Shown one piece after another: positions 7,403-16,452 of a stretch of 64,000 nt of DNA; position 1 is the first letter of the stretch, and each line of letters begins with the position of its first letter. Source of the stretch: Candidatus Uabimicrobium amorphum (GTDB lineage: Bacteria > Planctomycetota > Uabimicrobiia > Uabimicrobiales > Uabimicrobiaceae); the NCBI RefSeq assembly GCF_009002475.1, contig NZ_AP019860.1, positions 4,526,001 through 4,590,000 of the forward strand, in the 5' to 3' direction. Below the pieces are notes generated by a model. The model had not been told where the DNA came from, searched no databases, and was given only the letters and a program-made list of their open reading frames with translations. Position numbers and translations under genes: made by a program.

Positions 7403-10400
7403 TTTTGATCGAGTTGTTGGCGAATTTTTTCGATAGATTTTTCAATGATAGCGCTTTTGTCTGAGCGCCTCATAAGCAAAACTTGCAATGCGTTGAGAAT
7501 TTGCTTTGTGGGGCAGAGGGCAAGAAATTCGATGGCACGTTCGCTGACGTGGCCGTTGGGATTGTTTATATTCTCAAGTAGTAGCGGTTTTAGTGTTTCT
7601 TTGGGACATTCTTCCAAAAAAGGCATAAATAGTATCGATTCGAGCCGGCTGTGTAGTACTCTGTCTAGTAACTCGCGAAATACCTCATCGGCTTTCAATT
7701 TTGCAATACTACTCACGATGATGTTTGCAGAGCTAGTCGTGGCGATTTCTAGTAAAACGTTGAGGGTCTCGTCTCCAAGATATGTACCGCGCTGTTGTTG
7801 AAAAAATTGAATCAGCAAATCAATTTCATTGTTAACTGTGCATAGTGTTATGTGCGCAAACTGGCGTAAAAATTTACCTAAACTGTTGTTTTTTAAGATG
7901 TTTTTTAGCTGTTGCACGGCGTGCTGTGAACGAATTTTACCTAGCAAATCGATTATTTTCATTCCTATAGGAGTAATAGAGTGTTGGAGCTTTTCCATTA
8001 AATAAGGAATGGCGTGGTCTGCGGTATCTATTATGCATTCTTGATAAATATCTACGTTGGCGGGAGGAGATAGTATTTTTAGGTCTTGAATACTCAATTC
8101 TCCATGTAAAACCAATTGAAAAATATGCCTGCTCCATAAATCATACCAAGCATCGACAAGGTAAGGAGAACTTTCTTTTGGGAAACTACTTACTAGGGTT
8201 TGTGCACATCTTGGAGACAATTTTGCTGAAAGCTCTAGCAATTTACAAACAAGTACGCAAAAGAAATCAGGGTCTTTTAGGTCGGCGCTGACATTGGAGG
8301 ATAGAAATTGTTGGAAGATGTAGAAATCTTGTACACGCGATTTGAGATGATTTTCCAATAGCTGTTTAATATCTTGTTTATTGGTTAAGCAATATAACTT
8401 TATTAGGTGTTCAGCGGGTACTTTGTCTAGGAAATTTTCTAGGACTTTTATGTCGATCTGTACAATTAATTTTGTGATATGTTGCTCTGTATCAGTATCA
8501 CTGCATCGTAGATCCTCAAATAAACTTCCTATTGCTTTTGCACTTCCTATCGCTACTAAAATTTCTTGTACACGCTGTCGAACATACAGTGTTCCTTTTA
8601 ACGCTGGTAGCAACCATTCTTCGCAATGTTGTTTTTGAGCCACCATTTGCTCTTTTACAAGGCCGTAAAAAGTACTATATTCTTTGCTTAGATAGGGAAG
8701 TAAAGCACAAATGGCCTCCTCTCCTCCGATGAGTCCCAATATTTGGATAATAGTTTTTTTCTCTACCAAATCTTTATTGCGTTCAAGAAAAGATGCTAGT
8801 GGGGCGATGGATTGTTGTCCAAGGTTGCGGAATATATTCTGGATAGAATTTTGCAAATCTTTGTCGCGAATGTAAAAAATAAGTTCACCTACTGCGGAAA
8901 CGCCTATCTGTGCAATAGAATTTTCTGCCTCTTTTCTCAATGTGCGATTGCTGGAAAAAAGTGTTTCTACTAGAAATTGTATTCCACGTGCTATTTTTTG
9001 TTTTCCGAATGCTTGGCATGTAAGAATTCGTTCTTCGTCTTTCGAACTCCAGCGTAAGCTCCAAATGTATTTTAAAAATTGATCGTCTAAACTTCCGCGG
9101 AGTGAATTTGCTGTGAAAAGGGCTATTTCACTACCTGAAAAATTTATGATTTGTAACAAGTGGGTTATTTTATTTTCCGCTTTTAGATGTTGTATATATT
9201 TTTGAACTAGGGTTGTTGTTCCCAACAAGAAAAACGCGTGACCTGCCAACCAACGGATATTACGACTCTTATCTCGCAGTAAGGTATTGAGTGCTGCTAA
9301 CAACGAAAAGTAAATTTTAGGTTGTTGTTCTAAATTTTTCATTAAACTACACCACGAGGCATCTTCGCCTTTTTTTAGCTTTGTCACGGCATCGACAACA
9401 ACAGCTAAATTTAATTGTGTAAGTATATGATGCACAAGTTTTAATTTATGCTTTTTATTTTCGAAGAGCAGTATAAAAAAAACGGGAAGCAGTTGTTCCT
9501 TATTTGCATGTAAGTATTTGTATAGTTGTTCCTGATTTTGCGCATTACATTGTTCTATTACTTGTAAGATGTGAAATAGAGAAATATTGGCGTTATAGAG
9601 TACCAAAGAGCGATTGATACGACGCCTGGTGTGTTCGTTACGGTTTTTAACAAGTGCATTTAAAGATTTTATTGAGATGAAGCTTGTTAGTTTAGGGGGG
9701 AGGGAAACTTTATAAAGTATGCGCTCAACCCATTGTGAACGCAAGTCTTGCGGAATGTTTTTAAAACTTGCCAATGCCAATGGCTCATTTTTCTGTATGG
9801 CCGCTTGGATAAACACGCGCATTTCAGCGTTTAAGGCCATGTTTTTTTGACAGCACAAAAAAACAATTTCTTGTATTGCATTGGCCTTTTCTATATCTGC
9901 TTGGCGAAGATTACGAATTGCGTTTGCAAAGTCTCGTTGTTCACTATTTTCGATTTGCTCTACTATAATTTCGTGGTACGCAAGGTCTAACGTGGCCACA
10001 ATTTCCTTCATTGTTTTTGGTCTTGTGCTAGCATCCTCCGCTAACATCGCCTCTAAGGCTCTCGCGAGAGAACTGGGGATTTCAGGACAAAAATTCTCTG
10101 CGGCAACTAAATCATCGTGAATAAGTTGATCCTTGTAACAGCCAAAAGGTGGATTATTTGTCAATGTATGGTACAGGATCGCACCAAAAGCGAAAATGTC
10201 ACTAGCGGCATCTTGTTTTTGGCTAAAAACGCGTTCAGGGCTTGAGTATAATGGCTCTTCTACAAAAGGAGTTTTTCGTAGAGGATTTGATGTACGTTTG
10301 GGGTGTTCGCGATATAGTAAACCACTAAAAATCAAACAAGGTGTTAAATGCTCATCTAGAAGTATATCCCGTGCCGTGAGATTGCCATGGATAGAGCCAC

Positions 10401-11103
10401 TTTCATGTACGGTTGATAAGGTATGTGCTAGCTTAGTAAAAATAATTAATATATCAGTGATGGACAATTCTTTTTTTTCAATGATGTCCGATAAAAATTT
10501 TCCCGGAAAATATTCTACGGCGCTGTAGCTGTAGTTTTCGTACTCCCCCACATGGTAGGTTTTGAGTATCGATAGCTGGTTTGTATTTGCGACAGGATGG
10601 TAATCTATAATACTTTTATAGCCGACAAATAAATACACAATACGCTGTTCTTTGATATCGAGAGCTTGGTAGGTTTGAATTATATTTTTTTCGCGAATTT
10701 CGGTGATGATCTGATAACGCTGCGCAAAAATATAGTTGACCTTTGGCGTTTGTGAGTGCGCACTGTCCGGATTTAGGTGGCCTTCATGCCAACTTTTGTT
10801 TTTTTCATCAAGCGTTTTTTGTAGTAAGTAAAAAATTTCGTCGGTGTTAAAAGTCTGAGGTTTTTTTACCGCATTGACTTGAATTTGATGTTGTTCGGGA
10901 ATAAAGTTGTAAAAAACTTTTAGCTCTTTAATCGTCGATTCCCATTTGAGAACATTTTTATTCCATACAAATACAACGTCTAAGTGGGAGGATAAATCGC
11001 CTCTACGCACCAGTGAATTGCATATTTCGCGTAGTGATGTTTCAGGGGTAACATCTAATTGAAATACTTTATTGTTTGTTGTGTGAAAAATCTTAATCAA
11101 CAT
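7399..11103 (-). CDS. Ubiquitin-like/pseudokinase/HEAT-repeat protein
   Basis: This 1234-residue protein has a beta-grasp, ubiquitin/YukD-like N-terminus (about 1-80), a Ser/Thr kinase-like domain (about 127-375) and then HEAT repeats to the end. The catalytic loop is IHGNLTARDILL (HGN at 239-241 instead of HRD), DFG is replaced by SGL (260-262), and the VAIK lysine is not seen in RIVYLFVGY. The kinase domain keeps the SPERV and D-I-F-A-F-G landmarks, so it is a pseudokinase, probably a scaffold that binds partners through HEAT surfaces. AGGTGAG precedes the ATG. No membrane segment is evident, so it should be cytoplasmic. Partner proteins are unknown. Confidence 0.85.
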   Translation of the reverse strand: MLIKIFHTTNNKVFQLDVTPETSLREICNSLVRRGDLSSHLDVVFVWNKNVLKWESTIKELKVFYNFIPEQHQIQVNAVKKPQTFNTDEIFYLLQKTLDEKNKSWHEGHLNPDSAHSQTPKVNYIFAQRYQIITEIREKNIIQTYQALDIKEQRIVYLFVGYKSIIDYHPVANTNQLSILKTYHVGEYENYSYSAVEYFPGKFLSDIIEKKELSITDILIIFTKLAHTLSTVHESGSIHGNLTARDILLDEHLTPCLIFSGLLYREHPKRTSNPLRKTPFVEEPLYSSPERVFSQKQDAASDIFAFGAILYHTLTNNPPFGCYKDQLIHDDLVAAENFCPEIPSSLARALEAMLAEDASTRPKTMKEIVATLDLAYHEIIVEQIENSEQRDFANAIRNLRQADIEKANAIQEIVFLCCQKNMALNAEMRVFIQAAIQKNEPLALASFKNIPQDLRSQWVERILYKVSLPPKLTSFISIKSLNALVKNRNEHTRRRINRSLVLYNANISLFHILQVIEQCNAQNQEQLYKYLHANKEQLLPVFFILLFENKKHKLKLVHHILTQLNLAVVVDAVTKLKKGEDASWCSLMKNLEQQPKIYFSLLAALNTLLRDKSRNIRWLAGHAFFLLGTTTLVQKYIQHLKAENKITHLLQIINFSGSEIALFTANSLRGSLDDQFLKYIWSLRWSSKDEERILTCQAFGKQKIARGIQFLVETLFSSNRTLRKEAENSIAQIGVSAVGELIFYIRDKDLQNSIQNIFRNLGQQSIAPLASFLERNKDLVEKKTIIQILGLIGGEEAICALLPYLSKEYSTFYGLVKEQMVAQKQHCEEWLLPALKGTLYVRQRVQEILVAIGSAKAIGSLFEDLRCSDTDTEQHITKLIVQIDIKVLENFLDKVPAEHLIKLYCLTNKQDIKQLLENHLKSRVQDFYIFQQFLSSNVSADLKDPDFFCVLVCKLLELSAKLSPRCAQTLVSSFPKESSPYLVDAWYDLWSRHIFQLVLHGELSIQDLKILSPPANVDIYQECIIDTADHAIPYLMEKLQHSITPIGMKIIDLLGKIRSQHAVQQLKNILKNNSLGKFLRQFAHITLCTVNNEIDLLIQFFQQQRGTYLGDETLNVLLEIATTSSANIIVSSIAKLKADEVFRELLDRVLHSRLESILFMPFLEECPKETLKPLLLENINNPNGHVSERAIEFLALCPTKQILNALQVLLMRRSDKSAIIEKSIEKIRQQLDQK

Positions 11104-11445
11104 GTACTTTGCTCACCTGTTGTTTTCAGACGATTAAAATGAGGTGCAAAAAATACAGACCACTGATACAAGTATACAAAAACACCGATACATTGTATAA
11201 ATAAATTTTTACAAATATGGAGCGAGCGCGATTTTAAAACCACTTTTGTCGCAATCGAAAGGTCTTAATTTTTGACAAAGTCACATCTATAATCCCCAGT
11301 TAATTGACAACAAACAATATCAATGATAAAATAACGTACAGACAGCAAAATAGAATTGGCAAAACTCAATCCTTACATTAGGAGGTTGGGCGAAATTCGA
11401 TTTAGAGAGTTCTAAAACACTCTAGCATATAGCCCCGGAATATTT
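11104..11445. other. Divergent intergenic region with promoter
   Basis: This region separates the minus-strand pseudokinase gene from the plus-strand acidic repeat gene. Besides the promoter at 11304-11332, it has a purine-rich GGAGG (11381-11385) and a TAGAG/CTCTA hairpin (about 11403-11424) between promoter and start, so the transcript has a leader of about 105 nt. Confidence 0.5.
11304..11332 (+). promoter_or_regulatory. Sigma-70 type promoter for the acidic repeat gene
   Basis: A perfect -35 TTGACA (11304-11309), a 17-nt spacer and -10 TAAAAT (11327-11332) lie 114 nt before the start codon. Confidence 0.65.
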
Positions 11446-13185
11446 ATGAAAGAAGATTTGTTATTTGGACGTATTGCTTTACTCAATAATATAATCAATC
11501 AAGAGCAGTTAGATGCGGCTCTTAACCTACAAAAGAAATCTAAACCTATGCGCTCGGTCAGCTACATTCTGAGACAAAAAGGTCAGATTAAACGTAGCCA
11601 GGTAAAAGCAATACTTCAGGCACAAAAAAAAAATCTCCCTCGCCCAGTAAAATCACCAGAGGAACGCAAGGAAGATATGGCGTTTGGTTATATTGCGTTT
11701 CGTCATGACTATTTAACGATAAACGATTTGGTGAAATGTTTGAAGTTGCAAGGCGATGTTGCCAAAAGAGGTCTGCTGTTTAGGTTATCTGAAATTTTAT
11801 ACAACGATGAATATCTCACCTATGAGCAAATCGAAGAAGTTGTACAGTTACAACAAGATAAAATTCTACCTTGCTCCCAATGTCAAACACCTTACAACAT
11901 TGTCGGCTTACCAGCAAAAGCTCGTTTCCCGTGCCGTAAATGCCAAAAGATTATAGAGGTCCCGGAGAGTTTAGCGAGTGAAGACGAGTCGGAATTACTC
12001 GAGAAGTATAAGTCTGATATTGAAGAAGGCATTCTAAAAATACAGCAAATGCCCGTTGTTCAAGCGGTTGTTGAAGATGAAGAAGACGAAGACAAAAGTA
12101 CAGAGCAAGAAACAACAACTGACAAAGATGAGACTTCTGAGATTGCTTCGCCACAAGAGGAAACCCAAGAACAAATATCTACCAGCGAATCAACTGCGAG
12201 TGAAGATTTTGAAACCAGTGAAGAAACCACTGCACAGCAAGATACAGAAGAAGAAAAATCTGAAACGCAGCCTAGCGAAGATTTAGAAGAAGACGAAGCC
12301 GCAGCCGAAGATGAATTTTCAGAAACACAAACTGAAGAAGAAGACGAAGCCGCAGCCGAAGATGAATTTTCCGAAACACAAACTGAAGAAGATGAAGACG
12401 AAGCCGCAGCCGAAGATGAATTTTCTGAAACACAACCTGAAGAAGATGAAGACGAAGCCGCAGCCGAAGATGAATTTTCTGAAACACAACCTGAAGAAGA
12501 CGAAGCTTACGATTTAATTTCTAGGCGCAAGCACGACATTGATCAATCAGAAGAACGTATAGAAGAGGAAGTATTTGCCGAAGTTGAGTCTACATCATCC
12601 AGCGAAATTAAGCATGCTTGGCCGCGTGAAATTTCTTTAGATACAGATGAAATGTACGCCCAAGAAATGCCAGATCTTGAAGATGTAACTGCCAAAGCGA
12701 CGGAAAAAATGAAGAATGATTACAACAACCAACTGAAGCGCAAAGCAGAATTTTCTATTACCACTTCAGACTTGAGCTTTTTTCCCGAAGATACAAATAC
12801 AACGAACCTAGAAATAGGTGCCTTGCAATCGCTTACCAGTTTTTCTGACGATGAATTTTCTGTGATGGAAGATGACTTTTTTGAGCAAACAGTATACAAA
12901 AAAGATCAAGAGGAAGTCTCGCGCATAGATACGTCTGATTTAAACAACAATCGTTTTTCTTTTACATCCAAAATGAAAGTGGAAACGAAAAATGAAGATG
13001 ATGTCGTGTCTCTTTCTTCTGCGAAGAAAAAAGCAAAGAAGAAGACGCAGAAAAAAGATCGACGTACACAAATGTTGCGCATGAATTTAGAGTTGTCTGA
13101 TGAAGATCCTGATGAATTGTTTGAAGATGATATGATCTCTATTGGTCCCGATGTGTTAAAAAAACATAAAAAGAAAAGAAAATAG
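11446..13185 (+). CDS. Acidic repeat protein with zinc ribbon and MshEN-like domains
   Basis: The first 140 residues contain repeated segments (DLLFGRIALLNNIINQEQLDAALNLQ, shown in part; then DMAFGYIAFRHDYLTINDLV) like the N-terminal domain of type II secretion ATPases, which can bind c-di-GMP. A zinc ribbon follows (Cys143, Cys146, Cys163, Cys166). The middle (about 195-360) is an extremely acidic low-complexity region with four near-identical units, and the end is Lys-rich (KKHKKKRK). It has no signal peptide, so it is cytoplasmic. Function is unknown; the Cys4 site and c-di-GMP-type fold suggest a regulatory adaptor. It is co-transcribed with the DUF1573-type gene 7 bp downstream. Confidence 0.75.
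   Translation: MKEDLLFGRIALLNNIINQEQLDAALNLQKKSKPMRSVSYILRQKGQIKRSQVKAILQAQKKNLPRPVKSPEERKEDMAFGYIAFRHDYLTINDLVKCLKLQGDVAKRGLLFRLSEILYNDEYLTYEQIEEVVQLQQDKILPCSQCQTPYNIVGLPAKARFPCRKCQKIIEVPESLASEDESELLEKYKSDIEEGILKIQQMPVVQAVVEDEEDEDKSTEQETTTDKDETSEIASPQEETQEQISTSESTASEDFETSEETTAQQDTEEEKSETQPSEDLEEDEAAAEDEFSETQTEEEDEAAAEDEFSETQTEEDEDEAAAEDEFSETQPEEDEDEAAAEDEFSETQPEEDEAYDLISRRKHDIDQSEERIEEEVFAEVESTSSSEIKHAWPREISLDTDEMYAQEMPDLEDVTAKATEKMKNDYNNQLKRKAEFSITTSDLSFFPEDTNTTNLEIGALQSLTSFSDDEFSVMEDDFFEQTVYKKDQEEVSRIDTSDLNNNRFSFTSKMKVETKNEDDVVSLSSAKKKAKKKTQKKDRRTQMLRMNLELSDEDPDELFEDDMISIGPDVLKKHKKKRK
12292..12507 (+). repeat. In-frame 51/54-bp tandem repeat
   Basis: Four near-identical units start at 12292, 12343, 12397 and 12451 (spacing 51, 54, 54 bp). 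Each encodes an acidic Ala/Glu/Asp block containing DEAAAEDEFSETQ. Spacing in multiples of three keeps the host frame open, so copy number can vary without breaking the protein. Confidence 0.9.
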
Positions 13186-13192
13186 GTTAGAT

Positions 13193-14164
13193 ATGAGACA
13201 CCTCCTATTGATTTTAGCTGTTATTGCCATGGCCATGGGAGAAATAGAAATTTCTCCCCCTTTTTGGGACTTAAAAACAATTGCGCATGATAGTCTTCAT
13301 GTCAAAAAATTTGTATTGCGTAATAAGTCAGAGAAAAAAGTAGTTCTTGCGGAAAAACCAACCGGTTGTAGTTGTATTCGTTACCAGATAAAACAAAAAA
13401 CACTCCAAGTGAATGAAACAACAGAAATCTCCGTTACTGTTGAACCAAGAGGACAAATAGGTGATTTTAACTGGAGAGTGCCCGTTGAAATCAACCAAAA
13501 TCAGGAGATTACGATCTCTGTTAGTGCAAAAATACGCAAGAAGTTCTTTGTTTATCCAACACAAATCAATTTTGGAGTTGTAAAAAAGGGAAAAAGTTCA
13601 TCGGCGTCTCTAGTGGTTATGTCTCCTCATCAAACAGATTTTATTGTTGATAGTATTGAGTGTTCTCAAAAATTTTTAACCGTTGTCCATGAAAAAAAAA
13701 CAATCACAGATTTTTATCCTGGTACACAGACAGGTTATGAGGTTACCGTTTCATTAAAAGATGACATACCTTTTGGACGCCACAGTGAATATTTAACAAT
13801 TCACACCAACATAGCTGAAAACAAAACCTTCAAAGTACCCGTATTTTTTTATGTTACTGGGGATTTAACAACCGTTCCCGATTATGTAACATTCGCTGGA
13901 ATTACATCACCAAAAACTTTTACAAAGCGTGTAACGTTGTATCACAACAATTTTGAAAAATTCCAAATTCTTAGTACTAAAACCTCTTCTTCTTTTATCA
14001 AAGTACGTACGGAAAAGGTCATCGACGAAAAATATTATTACTTATATATTGATGTAGATACAAAAAATGCCCCCAAAGGTGAATTTCGCGACATTGTTAA
14101 AGTTCGTACCGATTGTGTAACGCAAGAATACATACCTGTTTACGTCCATGGTTTTGTTAAATAA
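13193..14164 (+). CDS. Exported DUF1573-type protein
   Basis: The 323-residue protein has a signal peptide (MRHLLLILAVIAMAMG) followed by three Ig-like beta-rich repeats. The first carries the hallmark PTGCSCIRYQI of DUF1573 proteins, where FVLRNKSEKKVVL-type strands precede a CxC. These proteins are abundant in Planctomycetota and Bacteroidota and their function is not established; they resemble periplasmic chaperone or adhesion folds. It lies 7 bp after the acidic repeat gene on the same transcript, giving a cytoplasmic/periplasmic gene pair. Confidence 0.8.
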   Translation: MRHLLLILAVIAMAMGEIEISPPFWDLKTIAHDSLHVKKFVLRNKSEKKVVLAEKPTGCSCIRYQIKQKTLQVNETTEISVTVEPRGQIGDFNWRVPVEINQNQEITISVSAKIRKKFFVYPTQINFGVVKKGKSSSASLVVMSPHQTDFIVDSIECSQKFLTVVHEKKTITDFYPGTQTGYEVTVSLKDDIPFGRHSEYLTIHTNIAENKTFKVPVFFYVTGDLTTVPDYVTFAGITSPKTFTKRVTLYHNNFEKFQILSTKTSSSFIKVRTEKVIDEKYYYLYIDVDTKNAPKGEFRDIVKVRTDCVTQEYIPVYVHGFVK

Positions 14165-14167
14165 AGT

Positions 14168-14190
14168 TATCTAGGACACGCTCTAATAAT
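14168..14190. repeat. Possible solo mobile-element end
   Basis: The reverse complement reads TTATTAGAGCGTGTCCTAG, close to the MITE-like arm at 24328-24344 (TTATTAGGGCGTGTCAT). It may be a leftover terminal repeat; the match is short. Confidence 0.3.
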
Positions 14191-14206
14191 TTTTTTATAT
14201 TTTTTC

Positions 14207-14234
14207 TTGACTTTGCCGAAAAAAAAACTATACT
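14207..14234 (+). promoter_or_regulatory. Sigma-70 type promoter of the tRNA-Ser pair
   Basis: -35 TTGACT (14207-14212), a 16-nt spacer and -10 TATACT (14229-14234) end 11 nt before the first tRNA. Confidence 0.75.
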
Positions 14235-14245
14235 TCACTTGCATT

Positions 14246-14332
14246 GGAGACGTGGCAGAGTGGCCGAATGCGGCGGTCTTGAAAACCGTTATTCCTGGGA
14301 GGGAATCGTGGGTTCGAATCCTACCGTCTCCG
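14246..14332 (+). tRNA. tRNA-Ser (anticodon TGA)
   Basis: An acceptor stem of GGAGACG with CGTCTCC plus discriminator G, D-arm GGCAGAGTGGCCGAATGC, anticodon loop CTTGAAA, an extended variable arm (ATTCCTGGGAGGGAAT) and a T-arm GTGGGTTCGAATCCTAC together identify a type II serine tRNA. The 3' CCA is not encoded. Confidence 0.95.
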
Positions 14333-14343
14333 ATAAAAAAAAT

Positions 14344-14433
14344 GGAGAGGTGGCAGAGTGGCCGAATGCGGTAGATTGCTAATCTATTGTAGCACTATTT
14401 GAGCTACCGCGGGTTCGAATCCCGCCCTCTCCG
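14344..14433 (+). tRNA. tRNA-Ser (anticodon GCT)
   Basis: The acceptor stem is GGAGAGG with CCTCTCC plus discriminator G, the anticodon stem-loop TAGATTGCTAATCTA gives GCT, the variable arm is long, and the T-arm is GCGGGTTCGAATCCCGC. It lies 11 nt after the TGA isoacceptor and shares its promoter. CCA is not encoded. Confidence 0.95.
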
Positions 14434-14465
14434 TTCTTCAATACCTCCTCCTTACGAGATTTTCT

Positions 14466-15383
14466 ATGCCGTCAAATAAGCCCTACTATCATGCAATTGC
14501 ATTTATATCAGATATCCATGGAAACTTGGAAGCGCTAGAAGCTATTTTGGACGATATTAAGCGCCAACAGGTATCTAGTATATATTGCCTTGGAGATATA
14601 GTTGGTTACGGACCCGATCCCATGGCGTGTACACGCCGTCTTATGGACCTCGTCGAATCAAAACAACTCATTGCTACTGTTGCAGGCAATCACGATTATG
14701 GAGTTTGCGATCAGGACATTAGCAACTTTAGTTCTTCGGCAAAAGAGGTTATGGAGTGGACGATCAATGAAATGCAAGGGACGGATGAAGCGGGCTATAT
14801 AAGAGAACTGTGCCAAAAAGAATTGATAAAAAAGATTGGCCGTTTTTGGCTTGTGCATAGTACACTAAATCCCTCTCCTGAAAAGTGGGAATATCTCAAA
14901 ACAAAAAATGCAGGAGAAAACTTTCAAGATCGCAAGATAGTCTTCGTTGGTCACTCTCATGTACCGGCTATATATTCTAAATATTCCGCTGGAAAAGATT
15001 GGCACCCTATTAGCCTTTTTGGAAATGACGGACACTATTTTTTACCACCGGCACAAAAAACTATGCTGCCTCGTGGAAAATCCTCCAAGTCTTACCGTCT
15101 CGAAGTAAATGATCCATTTCCAACAATGATTATCAATGCTGGATCTGTTGGGCAGCCTCGCGATAATAATCCGAATGCACGCTATGCTCTTTACATTACA
15201 ATCGATTATAAGAGTTATATTGAATATCGCCAAGTAGGTTACGATGTACAGAAAACAGTGGATAAACATAAGAAGAGAGGTTTGTCTTGCGACGAAAGAC
15301 TTGCCACACGCTTGTGTACAGGTGGAAACACAAGATTCGATAGTGAATTCAAAAAACCAGATTGGTTTCCAGCATTTTCGTAA
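14466..15383 (+). CDS. Calcineurin-like metallophosphoesterase
   Basis: This 305-residue protein has all family blocks in order: FISDIHGNLEAL (Asp/His), GDIVGYGPDP, AGNHD, H in FWLVHSTL, and FVGHSHVPAIY, followed near the end by NAGSVGQPRD. These bind a dinuclear metal centre that hydrolyses phosphoesters. The GDIVGYGP and SVGQPRD blocks place it near the YfcE/bis-nucleotide phosphatase branch. No signal peptide is present, so it is cytosolic. It lies 32 nt after the tRNA pair and may be read through from their promoter. It ends 2 nt before the convergent membrane protein gene. The exact substrate is unknown. Confidence 0.85.
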   Translation: MPSNKPYYHAIAFISDIHGNLEALEAILDDIKRQQVSSIYCLGDIVGYGPDPMACTRRLMDLVESKQLIATVAGNHDYGVCDQDISNFSSSAKEVMEWTINEMQGTDEAGYIRELCQKELIKKIGRFWLVHSTLNPSPEKWEYLKTKNAGENFQDRKIVFVGHSHVPAIYSKYSAGKDWHPISLFGNDGHYFLPPAQKTMLPRGKSSKSYRLEVNDPFPTMIINAGSVGQPRDNNPNARYALYITIDYKSYIEYRQVGYDVQKTVDKHKKRGLSCDERLATRLCTGGNTRFDSEFKKPDWFPAFS

Positions 15384-15385
15384 AG

Positions 15386-16450
15386 TTACTCTTTACGACG
15401 AATATCCTTATCACTTACCCAAATCAATGCTCCGATAGTACCCACCAACATTTTCCCAAATTTTGTCAGAACACTCAAGGTAACTGCTTTTGTTTTTGGA
15501 ACCCCTACAGTGCTGAAGAGATAACTGTATGTTGCTTCACCAACTCCCCATCCCGCCAATGAAATAGGTAGCATTATGATGATAAAACTTATGGGGACAA
15601 ATACAAAAAAGATGTAAATAGGCAAGTTGATGCCCAAAGCGGTGGCAAAACCATATACCCATATGTTTGTCAAAGAGTGCACCACAACGGAAATGAAAAT
15701 CGTTTTTGCAAAAATAAATGGATTTTTACGTGTAATAATGACGATATCGATTATCTGGTCTAGTAGATAATGCCTATTCTGTATGAAACTCAAAGGTAGA
15801 AAAAATAGCATCAAAATTCCTGTTATCGCACCCAAGAAAAGAATAAAAATAAAAGGGGCGACATGTTGAATGGCAGCAATGTGTATTTGTAGTGAAGTGA
15901 CCAATGTAGCGACAAATATGAGAGCCATTAGCCCAATGACGCGATCGAATAGAACAATGGCGATAGGTTTTAATACCTGTGAGCTTTTTCGGGCAAGATA
16001 GTAAATTTTCAATGCGTCTCCTCCTGTGAAACCAGGAAGAAAATTACCAAAAAAAGTCGATACAAAATTAATTTTTGACATTTGCCAAAAGGTAATATTG
16101 ATATTTTGTGGTTGTAATAGCAATATGATACGCCACGAGGTTAAAAAAATGTTACATACGATAAACAGGGTAAATGCCAAATACATTGCGATGTTTAAAT
16201 TGCGAATAATAGAATAAAATCCGTATTCGATGCCTTTTTTCGGATCAATATGTGATAGAGGGATTTTTAATTCGGTATTTTGTGCATTGATGATATGGAC
16301 GGAATCAGTAATTTGCTGAATACTACAGGGGATGACACCACCGTCAGCTAAGTGAATTGTATCGTGAAATACAATCATATAGTTGACAAGGTAAAGCAAG
16401 ATGGCGAGTGTAATGCTAAATCGTAGTAGAAAACTAAGATGTTTTCGCAT
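15386..16450 (-). CDS. Flippase-like integral membrane protein (LPG synthase TM domain family)
   Basis: This 354-residue protein has a first membrane helix (residues 8-27), a periplasmic segment of about 60 residues, and seven further hydrophobic helices. The family signature TFFGNFLPGFTGGDALKIYYLARKS (cited in part) and VLFDRVIGLMAL match the UPF0104/lysylphosphatidylglycerol synthetase transmembrane family. These membrane proteins are linked to lipid or lipid-linked sugar translocation. The extra N-terminal periplasmic loop is unusual. The gene follows the HEAT lipoprotein by 2 nt, so the two form an operon. Confidence 0.8.
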   Translation of the reverse strand: MRKHLSFLLRFSITLAILLYLVNYMIVFHDTIHLADGGVIPCSIQQITDSVHIINAQNTELKIPLSHIDPKKGIEYGFYSIIRNLNIAMYLAFTLFIVCNIFLTSWRIILLLQPQNINITFWQMSKINFVSTFFGNFLPGFTGGDALKIYYLARKSSQVLKPIAIVLFDRVIGLMALIFVATLVTSLQIHIAAIQHVAPFIFILFLGAITGILMLFFLPLSFIQNRHYLLDQIIDIVIITRKNPFIFAKTIFISVVVHSLTNIWVYGFATALGINLPIYIFFVFVPISFIIIMLPISLAGWGVGEATYSYLFSTVGVPKTKAVTLSVLTKFGKMLVGTIGALIWVSDKDIRRKE

Positions 16451-16452
16451 GG

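Noticed and set aside
11270..11293. TTGACA with TATAAT downstream
   Set aside because: The spacer is only 10 nt, too short for a sigma-70 promoter; the site at 11304-11332 is better.
12272..12487. Open frames on both strands over the acidic repeat
   Set aside because: They are by-products of the in-frame tandem repeat and give RLRLRL-type sequence.
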